A stretch of 48,401 nucleotides of DNA from contig NZ_JAFFJT010000012.1 in the NCBI RefSeq assembly GCF_016924665.1, positions 1 through 48,401 of the forward strand. Direction: 5' to 3'. Position 1 is the first letter of the stretch, and every line of letters begins with the position of its first letter. This stretch comes from Nocardioides sp. SYSU D00038. GTDB taxonomy: Bacteria; Actinomycetota; Actinomycetes; Propionibacteriales; Nocardioidaceae. The notes below the pieces were generated by a model that did not search any database, was not told the origin of the DNA, and saw nothing but the letters and a program-made list of their open reading frames with translations. This document shows, piece after piece, positions 21,637 to 30,383 of the stretch. Both the position numbers and the translations under genes were made by a program.

Positions 21637-22473
21637 GTGACCGGGAAGCCCAGGGCAGCGGTGCCACGCGTGGCCGTGCCGCCCGTGCTGGCGCCGTACG
21701 TCGCCTCGCTGGTGCCCTACGACGTCGAGACCGGCGTGCCCGGCGTCCACCAGGGGCTGCCCTCGACGACGCTCACCTTCGTGCTGCCCGTGGGGGAGCC
21801 GCTCGACGTCGGCTGGGCCGACCGCCCGGCCACCCGCGCCCGGCGCTGGTCGACGGTCTCGGGGCTGCACACCGGCCCCGCCCGGATCCACCACGACGGC
21901 ACCCAGCGCGGGGTGCAGCTCGGGCTCACCCTCGCCGGTGCCCGCGCCCTCCTCGGTGTGCCCGCCGCCGCGCTGGCCGGCGAGATCGTCGAGCTCGCCC
22001 AGCTCGACGGACCCGGCGACCCCGCGCTGCGGCACCTGCCCGAGCAGCTCGCAGACCGCACGCCGGAGCAGGCGGGTCGGCTGGTGGTGCGCGCGCTGGT
22101 GACCGCGCTCGCCCGGCACGGGGCGGCGGGACCGCGGGCCGAGGTGGGGCGCGCGCTGGCCCGGCTCACCGCTGGGGTGCCGGTGCAGCGGGTGGCCGCC
22201 GAGGTGGGCTACAGCCGTCGCCACCTCGGCACCCTGGTGCGGGCGGAGAGCGGTCTCAGCCCCAAGGAGTGGCAGCGGGTGGCACGGCTGGAGCGGTCGC
22301 GGGCACTGCTCGGCCGCCGGCCGCTGCGCGAGGTGGCGGCCAGCTGCGGTTACGCCGACCAGGCGCACCTCACCCGCGACTGGCGCGACCTGGCCGGGCT
22401 GACGCCGGGCCGGTGGGTGCGCGAGGAGCTCCCGTTCGTCCAAGACCTCCGCGAGGCCGACCCGGCAGGGTGA
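21637..22473 (+). CDS. AraC-family transcriptional regulator
   Basis: 278 residues. The C-terminal AraC/XylS double helix-turn-helix covers about residues 170-275: the first HTH contains VQRVAAEVGYSRRHLGTLVR and the second LREVAASCGYADQAHLTRDW, ending in the conserved LAGLTPGRW. The N-terminal sensor region has no recognised ligand signature. Four bases after the stop lies a VOC-family gene, a common pairing in Actinobacteria, so the regulator may control that gene or respond to its substrate. Transcription probably begins at the GTG itself. Confidence 0.85.
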   Translation: MTGKPRAAVPRVAVPPVLAPYVASLVPYDVETGVPGVHQGLPSTTLTFVLPVGEPLDVGWADRPATRARRWSTVSGLHTGPARIHHDGTQRGVQLGLTLAGARALLGVPAAALAGEIVELAQLDGPGDPALRHLPEQLADRTPEQAGRLVVRALVTALARHGAAGPRAEVGRALARLTAGVPVQRVAAEVGYSRRHLGTLVRAESGLSPKEWQRVARLERSRALLGRRPLREVAASCGYADQAHLTRDWRDLAGLTPGRWVREELPFVQDLREADPAG

Positions 22474-22477
22474 GCCC

Positions 22478-22867
22478 ATGACCGCTTCGACCACCCGACT
22501 CTGGCAGACCCTGACCTTCCGCGACTGCGACGCGATGATGTCGTGGCTGGCTGCGATCGGTTTCACCGAGCACGCCACCTACCGCGACGAGCAGGACCCC
22601 TCGGTCGTCGTGCACGCCGAGTGGGTCTGGCCCGGCGGTGGCGGGATCATGTTCGGCTCGCCGCGCCCCGACAGCCCGGTCGCCGCACCGGGCGCGTCGT
22701 CGACGTACCTGGTCACCGAAGACCCCGACGGCGTCTTCGCCCGCGCGGTCGCGGCCGGTGCCAGCGTCGACCGCGAGGTCGTCGACCAGGACCACGGCGG
22801 CCGCGGCGGCAGCGTCCGCGACCCCGAGGGCAACCGCTGGTCGTTCGGGGACTACCAGCCGTCGTAG
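22478..22867 (+). CDS. VOC-family (glyoxalase/bleomycin resistance-like) protein
   Basis: 129 residues with two beta-alpha-beta-beta-beta modules. The N-terminal TLTFRDCDAMMSWLAAIGF and C-terminal VRDPEGNRWSFGDY are typical of the vicinal oxygen chelate superfamily. Members bind or modify small molecules (glyoxalases, resistance proteins, dioxygenases); the activity here cannot be assigned. It lies 4 nt after the AraC gene and is probably translated from the same mRNA. Confidence 0.82.
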   Translation: MTASTTRLWQTLTFRDCDAMMSWLAAIGFTEHATYRDEQDPSVVVHAEWVWPGGGGIMFGSPRPDSPVAAPGASSTYLVTEDPDGVFARAVAAGASVDREVVDQDHGGRGGSVRDPEGNRWSFGDYQPS

Positions 22868-22896
22868 ACCGGCGCCGAGCCCCGGCGGGCATGCCC

Positions 22897-22926
22897 TAGC
22901 CTTCTCTGGTCACGAATTGATCACGA
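22897..22926 (+). promoter_or_regulatory. Putative aroH-tyrA promoter with direct repeat
   Basis: TAGCCT (22897-22902) could be a -10 box. TCACGA occurs at 22910-22915 and again at 22921-22926, 11 bp apart, about one helical turn, around the predicted transcription start. This could be a regulator site but is weak evidence. Confidence 0.3.
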
Positions 22927-22946
22927 CGGAAGGCGGAGGAGTGTCG

Positions 22947-23327
22947 GTGCGGGCAGTGCGGGGAGCCACCCAGCTCGACGAGGACACCCGCGACCACATG
23001 CTCGAGCGGGTGGCCGAGATGGTCACCGACGTGATGAGCGCCAACGGCCTGGAGGTCGACGACTTCATCTCGGTGATCTTCACCGCGACCTCCGACCTGG
23101 TCTCGGAGTTCCCGGCCTACGCCGCCCGCCGGCTCGGGTTCGGCGACGTGCCGCTGATCTGTGCCCGCGAGCTGGAGATCGAGCGGTCGATGCCGCGCGT
23201 CGTGCGGATGATGGCGCACGTCGAGACCGACCTGCCGCGCGCCGACATCACCCACGTCTACCTCCACGGTGCGGCCGCGCTGCGCACCGACCTCACCCGG
23301 GTGCGCTCGGTGCCCGACGATGAGTGA
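22947..23327 (+). CDS. aroH: Chorismate mutase, AroH class
   Basis: 126 residues. The monofunctional AroH fold converts chorismate to prephenate. Family landmarks are RAVRGATQLDEDT at the N-terminus, ISVIFTATSDLVSEFPAYAAR in the centre and PLICARELEIERSMPRVVRM with HVYLHGAAALR near the end; these contain the Arg and Glu residues that bind the substrate. GTG 22947 is chosen because GGAGGA (22935-22940) lies 6 nt before it; GTG 22941 is an alternative. It overlaps tyrA, whose product acts on prephenate. Confidence 0.92.
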   Translation: MRAVRGATQLDEDTRDHMLERVAEMVTDVMSANGLEVDDFISVIFTATSDLVSEFPAYAARRLGFGDVPLICARELEIERSMPRVVRMMAHVETDLPRADITHVYLHGAAALRTDLTRVRSVPDDE

Positions 23328-24384
23328 GCCGCTGGCCGGGCCGGTCGCGATCATCGGCACCGGCCTGGTCGGCACCTCGATCGGGCTCGCGTGCCGCCGC
23401 GCCGGGCTCGACGTCGTGCTCCACGACGCCAGCCCGGAGCACGTCCGCACCGCCTCGGGGCTGGGCGCCGGCCGGGCGCCCGCCCCCGGTGACCGGCCCC
23501 AGCTCGTGGTGGTCGCGGTGCCGCCGGACCACCTGGCCGAGGTGATCGCCGGGGCGCTCGCCGACGGCGACGCCGTCGTGACCGACGTCGGCAGCGTCAA
23601 GACGGCTCCGCTCGCCGCGGTGGCCGGCCGGCCCGGCGTCGAGCGCTACGTCGGCGGCCACCCGATGGCCGGCAGCGAGCGGTCCGGTCCGCTGGCGGCC
23701 AGCTCGACGCTCTTCGACGGGCGGCCCTGGGCGATCACCCCCCACCCGACCTCCGACGTGGCCGCGGTCGAGCTCGTGGAGGAGCTGGTCGCGCTGTGCG
23801 GCGCGACGCCCGTGTGGCTGACGCCCGAGGAGCACGACCGGGCGGTGGCCCGCACCTCCCACGTGCCCCACCTGCTCGCCACCCTGGTCGCCGGTCGGCT
23901 GGCCGCGGCCCCGGAGAACCACCTGGCGCTCTCGGGGCAGGGCGTGCGCGACGTCACCCGGGTGGCCGCGGGCGACCCCGCGCTCTACAGCCAGATCGTC
24001 GCGGGCAACGCCGATGCGGTGCTGGCCCTCCTCGGCGAGGTCCGCGACGAGCTCGACGCCGTCATCGCGGCGGTCGGCACCGGCGACCGCGACGGGCTGC
24101 GCGACGTCCTGGAGCGCGGGGTGGCCGGCACCCGGGTGATCCCGGGCAAGCACGGCGGGCCCCCGCGGCCGATGCGGTCGGTCTGGGTCTCGGTGCCCGA
24201 CCACCCGGGCGAGCTGGCCCGGCTGCTCAGCGACTCGGTGGCCAGCGAGGTCAACATCGAGGACATCCGGATCGACCACGACCCGGGTCGTCCCGTCGGC
24301 CTGGTGGAGCTCGTCGTCGAGGAGCGCCGGGCCGAGCACCTGCTGGCCTCCCTGGAATCCCGCGGTTGGGTGACTCACCGGTAG
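23320..24384 (+). CDS. tyrA: Prephenate dehydrogenase
   Basis: 354 residues. It oxidatively decarboxylates prephenate to 4-hydroxyphenylpyruvate with NAD(P), leading to tyrosine. The Rossmann motif is IIGTGLVGTSIG near the N-terminus. The active-site region has TDVGSVK, the conserved GGHPMAGSE and RTSHVPHLLA. A C-terminal ACT domain (VWVSVPDHPGELARLLSDSV) probably senses an amino acid. It directly follows and overlaps aroH, joining consecutive pathway steps. Its TAG stop is part of the -10 box proposed for cmk. Confidence 0.95.
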   Translation: MSEPLAGPVAIIGTGLVGTSIGLACRRAGLDVVLHDASPEHVRTASGLGAGRAPAPGDRPQLVVVAVPPDHLAEVIAGALADGDAVVTDVGSVKTAPLAAVAGRPGVERYVGGHPMAGSERSGPLAASSTLFDGRPWAITPHPTSDVAAVELVEELVALCGATPVWLTPEEHDRAVARTSHVPHLLATLVAGRLAAAPENHLALSGQGVRDVTRVAAGDPALYSQIVAGNADAVLALLGEVRDELDAVIAAVGTGDRDGLRDVLERGVAGTRVIPGKHGGPPRPMRSVWVSVPDHPGELARLLSDSVASEVNIEDIRIDHDPGRPVGLVELVVEERRAEHLLASLESRGWVTHR

Positions 24385-24387
24385 GCT
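24382..24387 (+). promoter_or_regulatory. Putative cmk -10 box
   Basis: TAGGCT lies 8 nt before GTG 24396 and overlaps the tyrA stop codon. It predicts a leaderless or very short-leader transcript for cmk-plsC-der. Confidence 0.4.
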
Positions 24388-24395
24388 GCGGCCCC

Positions 24396-25193
24396 GTGAG
24401 CAGCAGCACCCCCGACCCGGTCGCAGGGCACCGCGACCCCCCCGCCGCCCCGGTCGAGGGCACGGTCAAGGGCGCGGTCGAGGGCACGCTCGAGGGCGCG
24501 GTCGAGGGCGCCGCCCACGGCGTCGTCGTCGCCGTCGACGGCACGTCGGGCTCGGGCAAGTCCAGCACCTCCCGCGGCGTCGCCGCGCGGCTCGGCATGC
24601 GCTACCTCGACACCGGTGCGATGTACCGGGCCGTCACCTGGTGGATGGTCAGCCACGGCGTCGACGTCCACGACCCCGCGGCGGTCGCCGCCCGTGCCGG
24701 CGAGCCCGTGGTCGAGTCGGGCACCGACCCCGACGCCCCCACGATCCACCTCGACGGCGTGGACGTGGCGGTCGAGATCCGCAGCGACGCCGTCAACGCC
24801 GCGGTCTCTCCCGTCAGCGTCGTGCCCGAGGTGCGTGCCCGCCTGGCCGAGCAGCAGCGCGCCGAGATCCGCGCCGCGCTGGCCACCGGGCCCGGCATCG
24901 TGGTCGAGGGCCGCGACATCGCCTCGGTGGTCTGGCCCGAGGCGGCCGTCAAGGTGTTCCTGTCCGCCGACCCCGAGGCGCGGGCCGCCCGCCGGGCGGC
25001 CGAGCAGGGCGGCACCGACGTCGGCGCCACCCGCGAGTCGCTGCTCGAGCGCGACCGGATCGACTCCGGACGCGCCACCGCGCCGCTCACCATGGTCGAC
25101 GGCGCCGCGCACGTCGACACCACCTCGCACACCCTCGACGAGGTCGTCGACCGCGTGGTGGCGCTGGTCGAGGCCGCCCGGGTGGACGCGTGA
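24396..25193 (+). CDS. cmk: Cytidylate kinase
   Basis: 265 residues. It phosphorylates CMP and dCMP with ATP. The P-loop is VAVDGTSGSGKSSTSRG (about 46-62), followed by MRYLDTGAMYRAVTW, IVVEGRDIASVVWPEA and the lid RESLLERDRIDSGRATAPL, all diagnostic. About 40 residues precede the usual start, with a repetitive segment (EGTVKGAVEGTLEGAVEG) encoded by five 12-bp units at 24453-24512. If the GTG at 24396 is right, this extension is translated; no other good start lies nearer the P-loop. It overlaps plsC (GTGA). Confidence 0.93.
   Translation: MSSSTPDPVAGHRDPPAAPVEGTVKGAVEGTLEGAVEGAAHGVVVAVDGTSGSGKSSTSRGVAARLGMRYLDTGAMYRAVTWWMVSHGVDVHDPAAVAARAGEPVVESGTDPDAPTIHLDGVDVAVEIRSDAVNAAVSPVSVVPEVRARLAEQQRAEIRAALATGPGIVVEGRDIASVVWPEAAVKVFLSADPEARAARRAAEQGGTDVGATRESLLERDRIDSGRATAPLTMVDGAAHVDTTSHTLDEVVDRVVALVEAARVDA
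24453..24512 (+). repeat. In-frame 12-bp tandem repeat at the start of cmk
   Basis: Five 12-bp units of the type GTCGAGGGCGCG with single-base changes. They encode Val-Glu-Gly-(Ala/Thr) repeats before the kinase P-loop. The unit preserves the reading frame. Confidence 0.85.
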
Positions 25194-25951
25194 GCAGCGG
25201 CCTCCAGGGACGCACCGACCTGCCGCCGAGCGCGGCCAAGCACCCCTACCGCTACCTCCTCCACGGCCTGCGCCCGGTCGCCCGCTGGGTGATCCGCCGC
25301 CGCTACCGGGTGACCGTCCACGGCGCCGAGCACGTGCCGGCCAGCGGGCCGGTGATCCTCGCGTCCAACCACGTCGGGGTGCTCGACGGCCCGTTGATGG
25401 CGATCTACGCCCCGCGACCGGTGCACGCGCTCACCAAGGAGGAGATGTTCGAAGGTGCCCTGGGCCGGTTCCTGCTCCACTCCGGCCAGGTGCCGCTCGA
25501 CCGGTTCCACTCCGACCCCGCGGCCGTGCGCACCTGCGTGCGGGTGCTGCGCGACGGCGGGGTGGTCGGCATCTTCCCCGAGGGCGCCCGCGGGCCCGGC
25601 GAGTTCGAGCGGTTCCACCTCGGCGCCGCCTACCTCGGGCTGGTCTCGGGGGCGCCGATCGTGCCCGTGATCCAGTTCGGCACCCGTGAGCCGGGCGGGC
25701 ACAGCGGCTCGCTGCCCGACCGCGGCCACCACATCGAGCTGGTCTTCGGGCCACCCCTGGCCACCACGGCCGCGCCCTGGCCGCGCACCAAGGAACAGGT
25801 GGAGGGTGCCTCGGTGTTGCTCCGGGAGCACCTCCTGGCGCAGCTGGCCGCCGCCCGCGCCCTCACCGGCCGCGAGCTGCCCGGTCCGCTACCGCCTGGC
25901 GACCACGACATCGATCCCGCCACCGGGATCACCGAGCAGGGAGCACCATGA
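25190..25951 (+). CDS. plsC: 1-acyl-sn-glycerol-3-phosphate acyltransferase family protein
   Basis: 253 residues of the PlsC/LPLAT superfamily. The catalytic HX4D motif is SNHVGVLDG and the acyl-acceptor motif is FPEGARG, with [11 protein letters not shown] and [11 protein letters not shown] as the further conserved blocks. It probably acylates lysophosphatidic acid at the membrane during phospholipid synthesis, but other acceptors are possible. It sits between cmk and der, a conserved actinobacterial position, and overlaps both. Confidence 0.88.
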   Translation: MSSGLQGRTDLPPSAAKHPYRYLLHGLRPVARWVIRRRYRVTVHGAEHVPASGPVILASNHVGVLDGPLMAIYAPRPVHALTKEEMFEGALGRFLLHSGQVPLDRFHSDPAAVRTCVRVLRDGGVVGIFPEGARGPGEFERFHLGAAYLGLVSGAPIVPVIQFGTREPGGHSGSLPDRGHHIELVFGPPLATTAAPWPRTKEQVEGASVLLREHLLAQLAAARALTGRELPGPLPPGDHDIDPATGITEQGAP

Positions 25952-27342
25952 GCGAGACCGGCCCCGAGCCGGCGTCCTCGACCGACGCACACGTCCACGC
26001 CGGCACCGACCCCGAGGCACCCCTCGGGCCGCTGCCGGTCCTCGCCATCGTCGGACGCCCCAACGTCGGCAAGTCGACCCTGGTCAACCGGATCATCGGC
26101 CGCCGCGAGGCGGTCGTGGAGGACGTTCCCGGCGTGACCCGCGACCGCGTCTCCTACGACGCCCTGTGGAACGGCCGCGCCTTCACCGTCGTCGACACCG
26201 GCGGCTGGGACCCCGACGCCCGCGGGCTGGCGAAGGCGATCGCCGACCAGGCCGAGGTCGCGGTCTCGCTCGCCGACGCCGTGCTGTTCGTGGTCGACGC
26301 GACCGTGGGCATCACTGACGCCGACGAGGCCGTGGTCAAGATCCTGCGCCGCTCCGGCAAGCCGGTGGTGCTCGCCGCCAACAAGGTCGACGACCAGCGC
26401 ACCGAGGCCGAGGCCTACGGCCTGTGGAACCTCGGGCTGGGCGAGCCGTGGCCGGTCTCGGCGCTGCACGGCCGCGGCTCGGGCGACCTCCTCGACGCCG
26501 TCCTCGCCGCGCTGCCCGAGCCGCCGCCGGAGCGCGAGGCCGAGGTGGGCGGTCCGCGCCGGATCGCCATCGTCGGCAAGCCCAACGTCGGCAAGTCCTC
26601 GCTGCTCAACCGGGTGGCGGGGGAGGAGCGGGTCGTCGTCGACAACGTCGCCGGCACCACCGTCGACCCCGTCGACGAGCTCGTCGAGCTCGGCGGACGC
26701 ACCTGGCGGTTCATCGACACCGCAGGCATCCGCAAGCGGGTCAAGGAGGCCTCCGGGCACGAGTACTACGCCTCGCTGCGCACCTCGACAGCCATCGACC
26801 GGGCCGAGGTCGCCGTGCTGGTGCTCGACGCCGGCCAGTCGATCTCCGAGCAGGACGTCCGGATCCTTCAGACCGTCCGCGAGGCCGGCCGGGCGCTGGT
26901 GATCGCGTTCAACAAGTGGGACCTCGTCGACGAGGAGCGCCGCTACTACCTCGAGCGCGAGATCGAGCGCGAGCTGGTGCAGGTGCAGTGGGCGCCGCGG
27001 ATCAACGTCACCGCGCGCACCGGCTGGCACGTCGACCGCCTGGTGCCGGCGCTCGACCGGGCCCTCGAGGGGTGGGAGACCCGGGTCACCACCGGTGCGC
27101 TCAACGCATTCCTCGGCCGCCTGGTCGCCGAGCACCCCCACCCGGTGCGCAGCGGCAAGCAGCCGAAGATCCTGTTCGGCACCCAGCCGTCCACCGCGCC
27201 GCCGACGTTCGTGCTGTTCACGAGCGGGAGGCTCGACGCGGCGTACGAGCGGTTCATCGAGCGGCGGCTGCGCGAGGAGTTCGGCTTCGTCGGCACCCCG
27301 ATCGTGCTGCAGCAGCGTCCGCGGGAGAAGCGCAAGCGCTGA
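25948..27342 (+). CDS. der: Ribosome biogenesis GTPase Der (EngA)
   Basis: 464 residues with two successive Era-like GTPase domains and a C-terminal KH-like domain, needed for 50S subunit assembly. The first P-loop is GRPNVGKST with DTGGWDPD and NKVD; the second is GKPNVGKSS with DTAGIRKR and NKWD. The C-terminal [17 protein letters not shown] is typical. ATG 25948 overlaps the plsC stop (ATGA). It ends the cmk-plsC-der operon. Confidence 0.96.
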   Translation: MSETGPEPASSTDAHVHAGTDPEAPLGPLPVLAIVGRPNVGKSTLVNRIIGRREAVVEDVPGVTRDRVSYDALWNGRAFTVVDTGGWDPDARGLAKAIADQAEVAVSLADAVLFVVDATVGITDADEAVVKILRRSGKPVVLAANKVDDQRTEAEAYGLWNLGLGEPWPVSALHGRGSGDLLDAVLAALPEPPPEREAEVGGPRRIAIVGKPNVGKSSLLNRVAGEERVVVDNVAGTTVDPVDELVELGGRTWRFIDTAGIRKRVKEASGHEYYASLRTSTAIDRAEVAVLVLDAGQSISEQDVRILQTVREAGRALVIAFNKWDLVDEERRYYLEREIERELVQVQWAPRINVTARTGWHVDRLVPALDRALEGWETRVTTGALNAFLGRLVAEHPHPVRSGKQPKILFGTQPSTAPPTFVLFTSGRLDAAYERFIERRLREEFGFVGTPIVLQQRPREKRKR

Positions 27343-27439
27343 GCCCGCGGGTGGGGCAGACTGACCCCCTCGATCGATTGCCGCGGCATGGGGCGGGCAC
27401 CGGTCGGACCGTCACACCGCTTCTCGGAGGAGAGTCCCC

Positions 27440-28420
27440 ATGCGCCGCCGTACGCCCGTCCTGGCCGTCCTCGCCGGCCTCGTCGCCCTGGTGCTGCCCG
27501 CCGGCCTGCTGCCGGCCCTGGGTGCCGCCCCGGCGGTGGCCAAGCCGGTCGCCGGCACCCGGTGCGCGGAGTTCCCGGCCGACAACTGGTGGCACGCCGA
27601 CGTCTCGCGGCTCCCGGTGCACCGGCGCAGCGCCCAGTGGCTCTCGCACATGTCGACCGACCGGCGGCTGCACCCCGACTTCGGGCCGTCCTACGACGGC
27701 GGCCCGGGCTACGGCATCCCGGTCACCGTGGTGGGCAAGCGCCACCCGCGGGTGCCGGTCGCGTTCGACTACGCCGCGGAGAGCGACCGGGGGCCCTACC
27801 CGCTCGGTCCGCGCACCCGGATCGAGGGCGGCCGCGGCTCGGCCGGCGACAAGCACGCGATCGTCGTAGACCGGGACCGCTGCCGCCTCTACGAGACCTG
27901 GAACACCCGCGTGGAGGCCGGCCGCTGGCGGGCCGGCTCCGGCGCGGTCTGGTCGCTGCGCAGCAACCGGCTGCGGCCGCTGGGCTGGACCTCCGCCGAC
28001 GCCGCCGGCCTGCCCATCCTGCCCGGCCTGCTGCGCTGGAACCAGGTGCGCACCGACCGGATCGACCACGCGATCCGGTTCACCACCGACGTGACGAGCC
28101 GCTGGTTCCTCTGGCCGGCCCGCCACCACGCCGGCGCCACCGACGACCGGTCCTACCCGCCCATGGGCGCCCGGTTCCGGCTGCGCTCGTCGTGGTCGGC
28201 GGCCGGGCTGTCGCCGTACGCCCGGCGGGTGGTGCGGGCGATGAAGCGCTACGGCCTGGTGCTCGCCGACAACGGGTCGCCGTGGTACTTCCAGGGCGAG
28301 CAGCACCGGAAGTGGCCGCCCCGGTTGCTCGAGGACCTCAAGCGGATCCCCGCCTCGGCGTTCGTCGCCGTCGACACCTCCTCGCTGCGCCGCTCCCGAA
28401 ACAGCGCCGCCGTCCGCTGA
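27440..28420 (+). CDS. Secreted protein of unknown function
   Basis: 326 residues. An Arg-rich N-terminus and a hydrophobic core (VLAVLAGLVALVLPAGLLPA) followed by APAVA-KP suggest a Sec signal peptide cleaved after about residue 34. The mature protein has one cysteine pair candidate (TRCAEFPADNWWHADVSRLP and DRDRCRLYETW), many Trp/Tyr residues and a GDKHAIVVDRDRCRLYE segment. Similar secreted proteins are known in Actinobacteria, but I cannot name the family or activity. A CGGAGGAG site precedes ATG 27440. It is the last gene before the tRNA. Confidence 0.75.
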   Translation: MRRRTPVLAVLAGLVALVLPAGLLPALGAAPAVAKPVAGTRCAEFPADNWWHADVSRLPVHRRSAQWLSHMSTDRRLHPDFGPSYDGGPGYGIPVTVVGKRHPRVPVAFDYAAESDRGPYPLGPRTRIEGGRGSAGDKHAIVVDRDRCRLYETWNTRVEAGRWRAGSGAVWSLRSNRLRPLGWTSADAAGLPILPGLLRWNQVRTDRIDHAIRFTTDVTSRWFLWPARHHAGATDDRSYPPMGARFRLRSSWSAAGLSPYARRVVRAMKRYGLVLADNGSPWYFQGEQHRKWPPRLLEDLKRIPASAFVAVDTSSLRRSRNSAAVR

Positions 28421-28493
28421 CGACGGGGCGCGGCCGCCGGGCCCCGGGCCCGCCGTGGGGCGGCCCGATTCCGGGGAGCGGCGGTGGCTGCGG

Positions 28494-28499
28494 TAGTGT
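28494..28499 (+). promoter_or_regulatory. Putative tRNA-Pro -10 box
   Basis: TAGTGT lies 36 nt before the mature tRNA start, compatible with a short 5' leader removed by RNase P. The rest of the 28421-28535 interval is GC-rich with a GGGCCCCGGGCCC palindrome (about 28439-28451) that might end the upstream transcript. Confidence 0.35.
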
Positions 28500-28535
28500 T
28501 CACCCGGCCTTCCAGGAGCACCACGGAAGGCTCTT

Positions 28536-28609
<74 letters not shown>

Positions 28610-28708
28610 CCGGAGAAGCAGCACGTCGGAGGCCACGTCCGCGATCAGCGGGGGTGGCCTCCTGCGTGTTCCGGTCCGGGGTGGTGCGAGGCCGGAGCAC
28701 CCCCGGCC

Positions 28709-28746
28709 AGCCGCACGAACCGCGCCTTTGCGCCGTTCGCGCCCCC
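28709..28746 (+). repeat. Dispersed copy of the hairpin repeat found at 38671-38860
   Basis: The stretch CGAACCGCGCCTTTGCGCC followed by GTTCG closely matches the fourth unit of the 52-bp repeat array near 38.8 kb. It can fold through CGCG-CTTT-type pairing, with one imperfect position. It lies between tRNA-Pro and the first operator, so the same element flanks the left half of the carbohydrate cluster on both sides. Confidence 0.55.
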
Positions 28747-28773
28747 GAACCCCACCCGCACACTGGCGCATTG

Positions 28774-28792
28774 CAAATCGATTGGCTAGCGT
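28774..28792 (+). promoter_or_regulatory. LacI-type operator A and -10 box upstream of the ThuA-like gene
   Basis: CAAATCGATTGG (28774-28785) is a near-perfect palindrome, one base from CAAATCGATTTG. It ends one base before the -10 box TAGCGT (28787-28792), so a bound repressor would block RNA polymerase. The ThuA-like gene starts 33 nt further on. Three matching sites occur at 31381, 39937 and 40923, the third in front of a LacI-family gene. Confidence 0.75.
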
Positions 28793-28824
28793 GCGCGTCC
28801 ACATCGTGTCGAGGGAGGAACCGC

Positions 28825-29496
28825 ATGAACAGCGCGCGCAGCCGGCAGGCCCTGGTGGTCCGGGGCGGCTGGGAGGGGCACAGCCCCGTCGAGGCCACCG
28901 ACCGCTTCATCCCGTTCCTCGAGGAGCACGGCTTCGCGGTCGAGGTACACGACTCGCCGGAGGTGTACGCCGACGCCGAGCGGCTCGCGGCGATCGACCT
29001 GGTCGTGCAGTGCTACACGCAGGGGGAGGCCACCGACGAGCAGGTGCTGGGCCTCTCCGCGGCGGTCGCCAACGGCACCGGGCTGGCGGGCTGGCACGGC
29101 GGGGTCTGCGACTCCTACCGGGGCTCGCCCGACTACCTCCACCTCACCGGCGGCCAGTGGGCCGCCCACCCGGGCGGCTTCGTCGAGCACGAGGTCGTGG
29201 TGGCGCCGGACCAGGCCGACCACGAGCTGATGACCGGGCTGAGCCCGCGGTGGTCGCTCGACACCGAGCAGTACTGGGTGCTGACCGACGGCCTCAACGA
29301 GGTGCTCGCCACCACGACGTTCGAGCCCACCGACGAGACGCCCTGGTCGGAGTCGGTCACCTGCCCGGCGGTGTGGACCCGCCGGTGGGGAAGCGGGCGG
29401 GTCTTCGTCTCCACGATCGGCCACAAGCTCGAGGACCTCGACCACCCCGACGTGCGCACGCTGACCGAGCGGGGCCTGCTGTGGGCGAGCCGCTGA
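28825..29496 (+). CDS. ThuA-like domain protein
   Basis: 223 residues. The ThuA family has a class I glutamine-amidotransferase-like fold and is found in trehalose and other sugar catabolic loci. Conserved points are RQALVVRGGWEGHSP at the N-terminus and the GWHGGVCDSYRGSPDYLHL block (about residues 89-107) with the following GGQWAAHPG. The C-terminus has PAVWTRRWGSGRVFVSTIGH. The chemistry of ThuA proteins is not settled; they usually accompany Gfo/Idh/MocA oxidoreductases, as here. ATG 28825 has a GGAGG site. It is the first gene of operon 1 in the cluster and is controlled by operator A. Confidence 0.85.
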   Translation: MNSARSRQALVVRGGWEGHSPVEATDRFIPFLEEHGFAVEVHDSPEVYADAERLAAIDLVVQCYTQGEATDEQVLGLSAAVANGTGLAGWHGGVCDSYRGSPDYLHLTGGQWAAHPGGFVEHEVVVAPDQADHELMTGLSPRWSLDTEQYWVLTDGLNEVLATTTFEPTDETPWSESVTCPAVWTRRWGSGRVFVSTIGHKLEDLDHPDVRTLTERGLLWASR

Positions 29497-30383
29497 CCCA
29501 CGGACCCGTGCGCATCGTCCTCGACACCGACCTCGGGATGGGGGCGCCGGGCTCGGACATCGACGACGGCTTCGCCCTCGCGCTGGCCCTGGCGGAGCCC
29601 GGTGTCGTCGTCGAGGTCGTCACGACCGTCGGTGGCAACAGCGACGTCGAGACCTCCACCCGGTTGACCCGCGACCTCCTGGCGGTGCTGGGCCGCACCG
29701 ACGTGCCCGTGGTGACGGGGGCACCGGCCGTCGACGACGCTGCCGAGGAGATCGTGCGCCGGGTGCGCGCCGAGCCGGGCGAGCTGACGATCGTCGCCAT
29801 CGGCCCGCTGACCAACCTCGCCCGCGCCCTCGCGCTCGACCCCGAGGTGGCTCGCGACGTCCGCGAGGTCGTGGTGATGGGTGGGGTCTTCCTCGGCCAG
29901 ACGAACGTCGCGGCGATGCCGGGGGAGTACAACTTCTGGTGCGACCCTGCGGCCGCGCAGGCGGTGCTCGACAGCGGCGCGCCCCTGCGCCTGGTCGGGC
30001 TCGACGTGACCCGCCAGGTGCGGCTGACCCGGGCCGACGCCGACGCGCTGGCCGGCGCCGGGGAGTTCGGCCGGGTCGCCGCGGCCGCGACGCACGGGTG
30101 GATCGACTTCCAGGAGCGGGTCAAGCCCCACGAGGAGATCGAGCAGGGCAGCTGCGCGCTGCACGACCCGCTCGCGGTGGCGGTCGTGACGCGACCCGAC
30201 CTCGTGACCTGGAAGCCGGCCCACGTGGCCGTCGAGACCCAGGGCCGGGTGACCCGCGGCGTCGCCGTCGCCGATCTGCTGATGTGGGCCGACCCGCCCA
30301 CGCCGAACTGCCTGATCGCCACCGACGTCGACGCCGACGCGTTCCGCGCCGTCTTCCTCGGGCGGATCGCGGGCCTGCCGTGA
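29481..30383 (+). CDS. Nucleoside hydrolase family protein
   Basis: 300 residues from GTG 29481, or 291 from GTG 29508; neither has a strong ribosome-binding site. It belongs to the inosine-uridine nucleoside N-ribohydrolase superfamily, which cleaves N-glycosidic bonds using a bound calcium. The N-terminal Asp cluster reads VLDTDLGMGAPGSDIDDGFA, with a short insertion relative to the classical DTDPGxDD. ELTIVAIGPLTNLARAL, VVVMGGVF and the C-terminal HDPLAV are typical. It overlaps the ThuA-like and PfkB genes. In context it could release the base or aglycone from an N-ribosyl-type substrate; this is inference. Confidence 0.87.
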   Translation: MGEPLTHGPVRIVLDTDLGMGAPGSDIDDGFALALALAEPGVVVEVVTTVGGNSDVETSTRLTRDLLAVLGRTDVPVVTGAPAVDDAAEEIVRRVRAEPGELTIVAIGPLTNLARALALDPEVARDVREVVVMGGVFLGQTNVAAMPGEYNFWCDPAAAQAVLDSGAPLRLVGLDVTRQVRLTRADADALAGAGEFGRVAAAATHGWIDFQERVKPHEEIEQGSCALHDPLAVAVVTRPDLVTWKPAHVAVETQGRVTRGVAVADLLMWADPPTPNCLIATDVDADAFRAVFLGRIAGLP

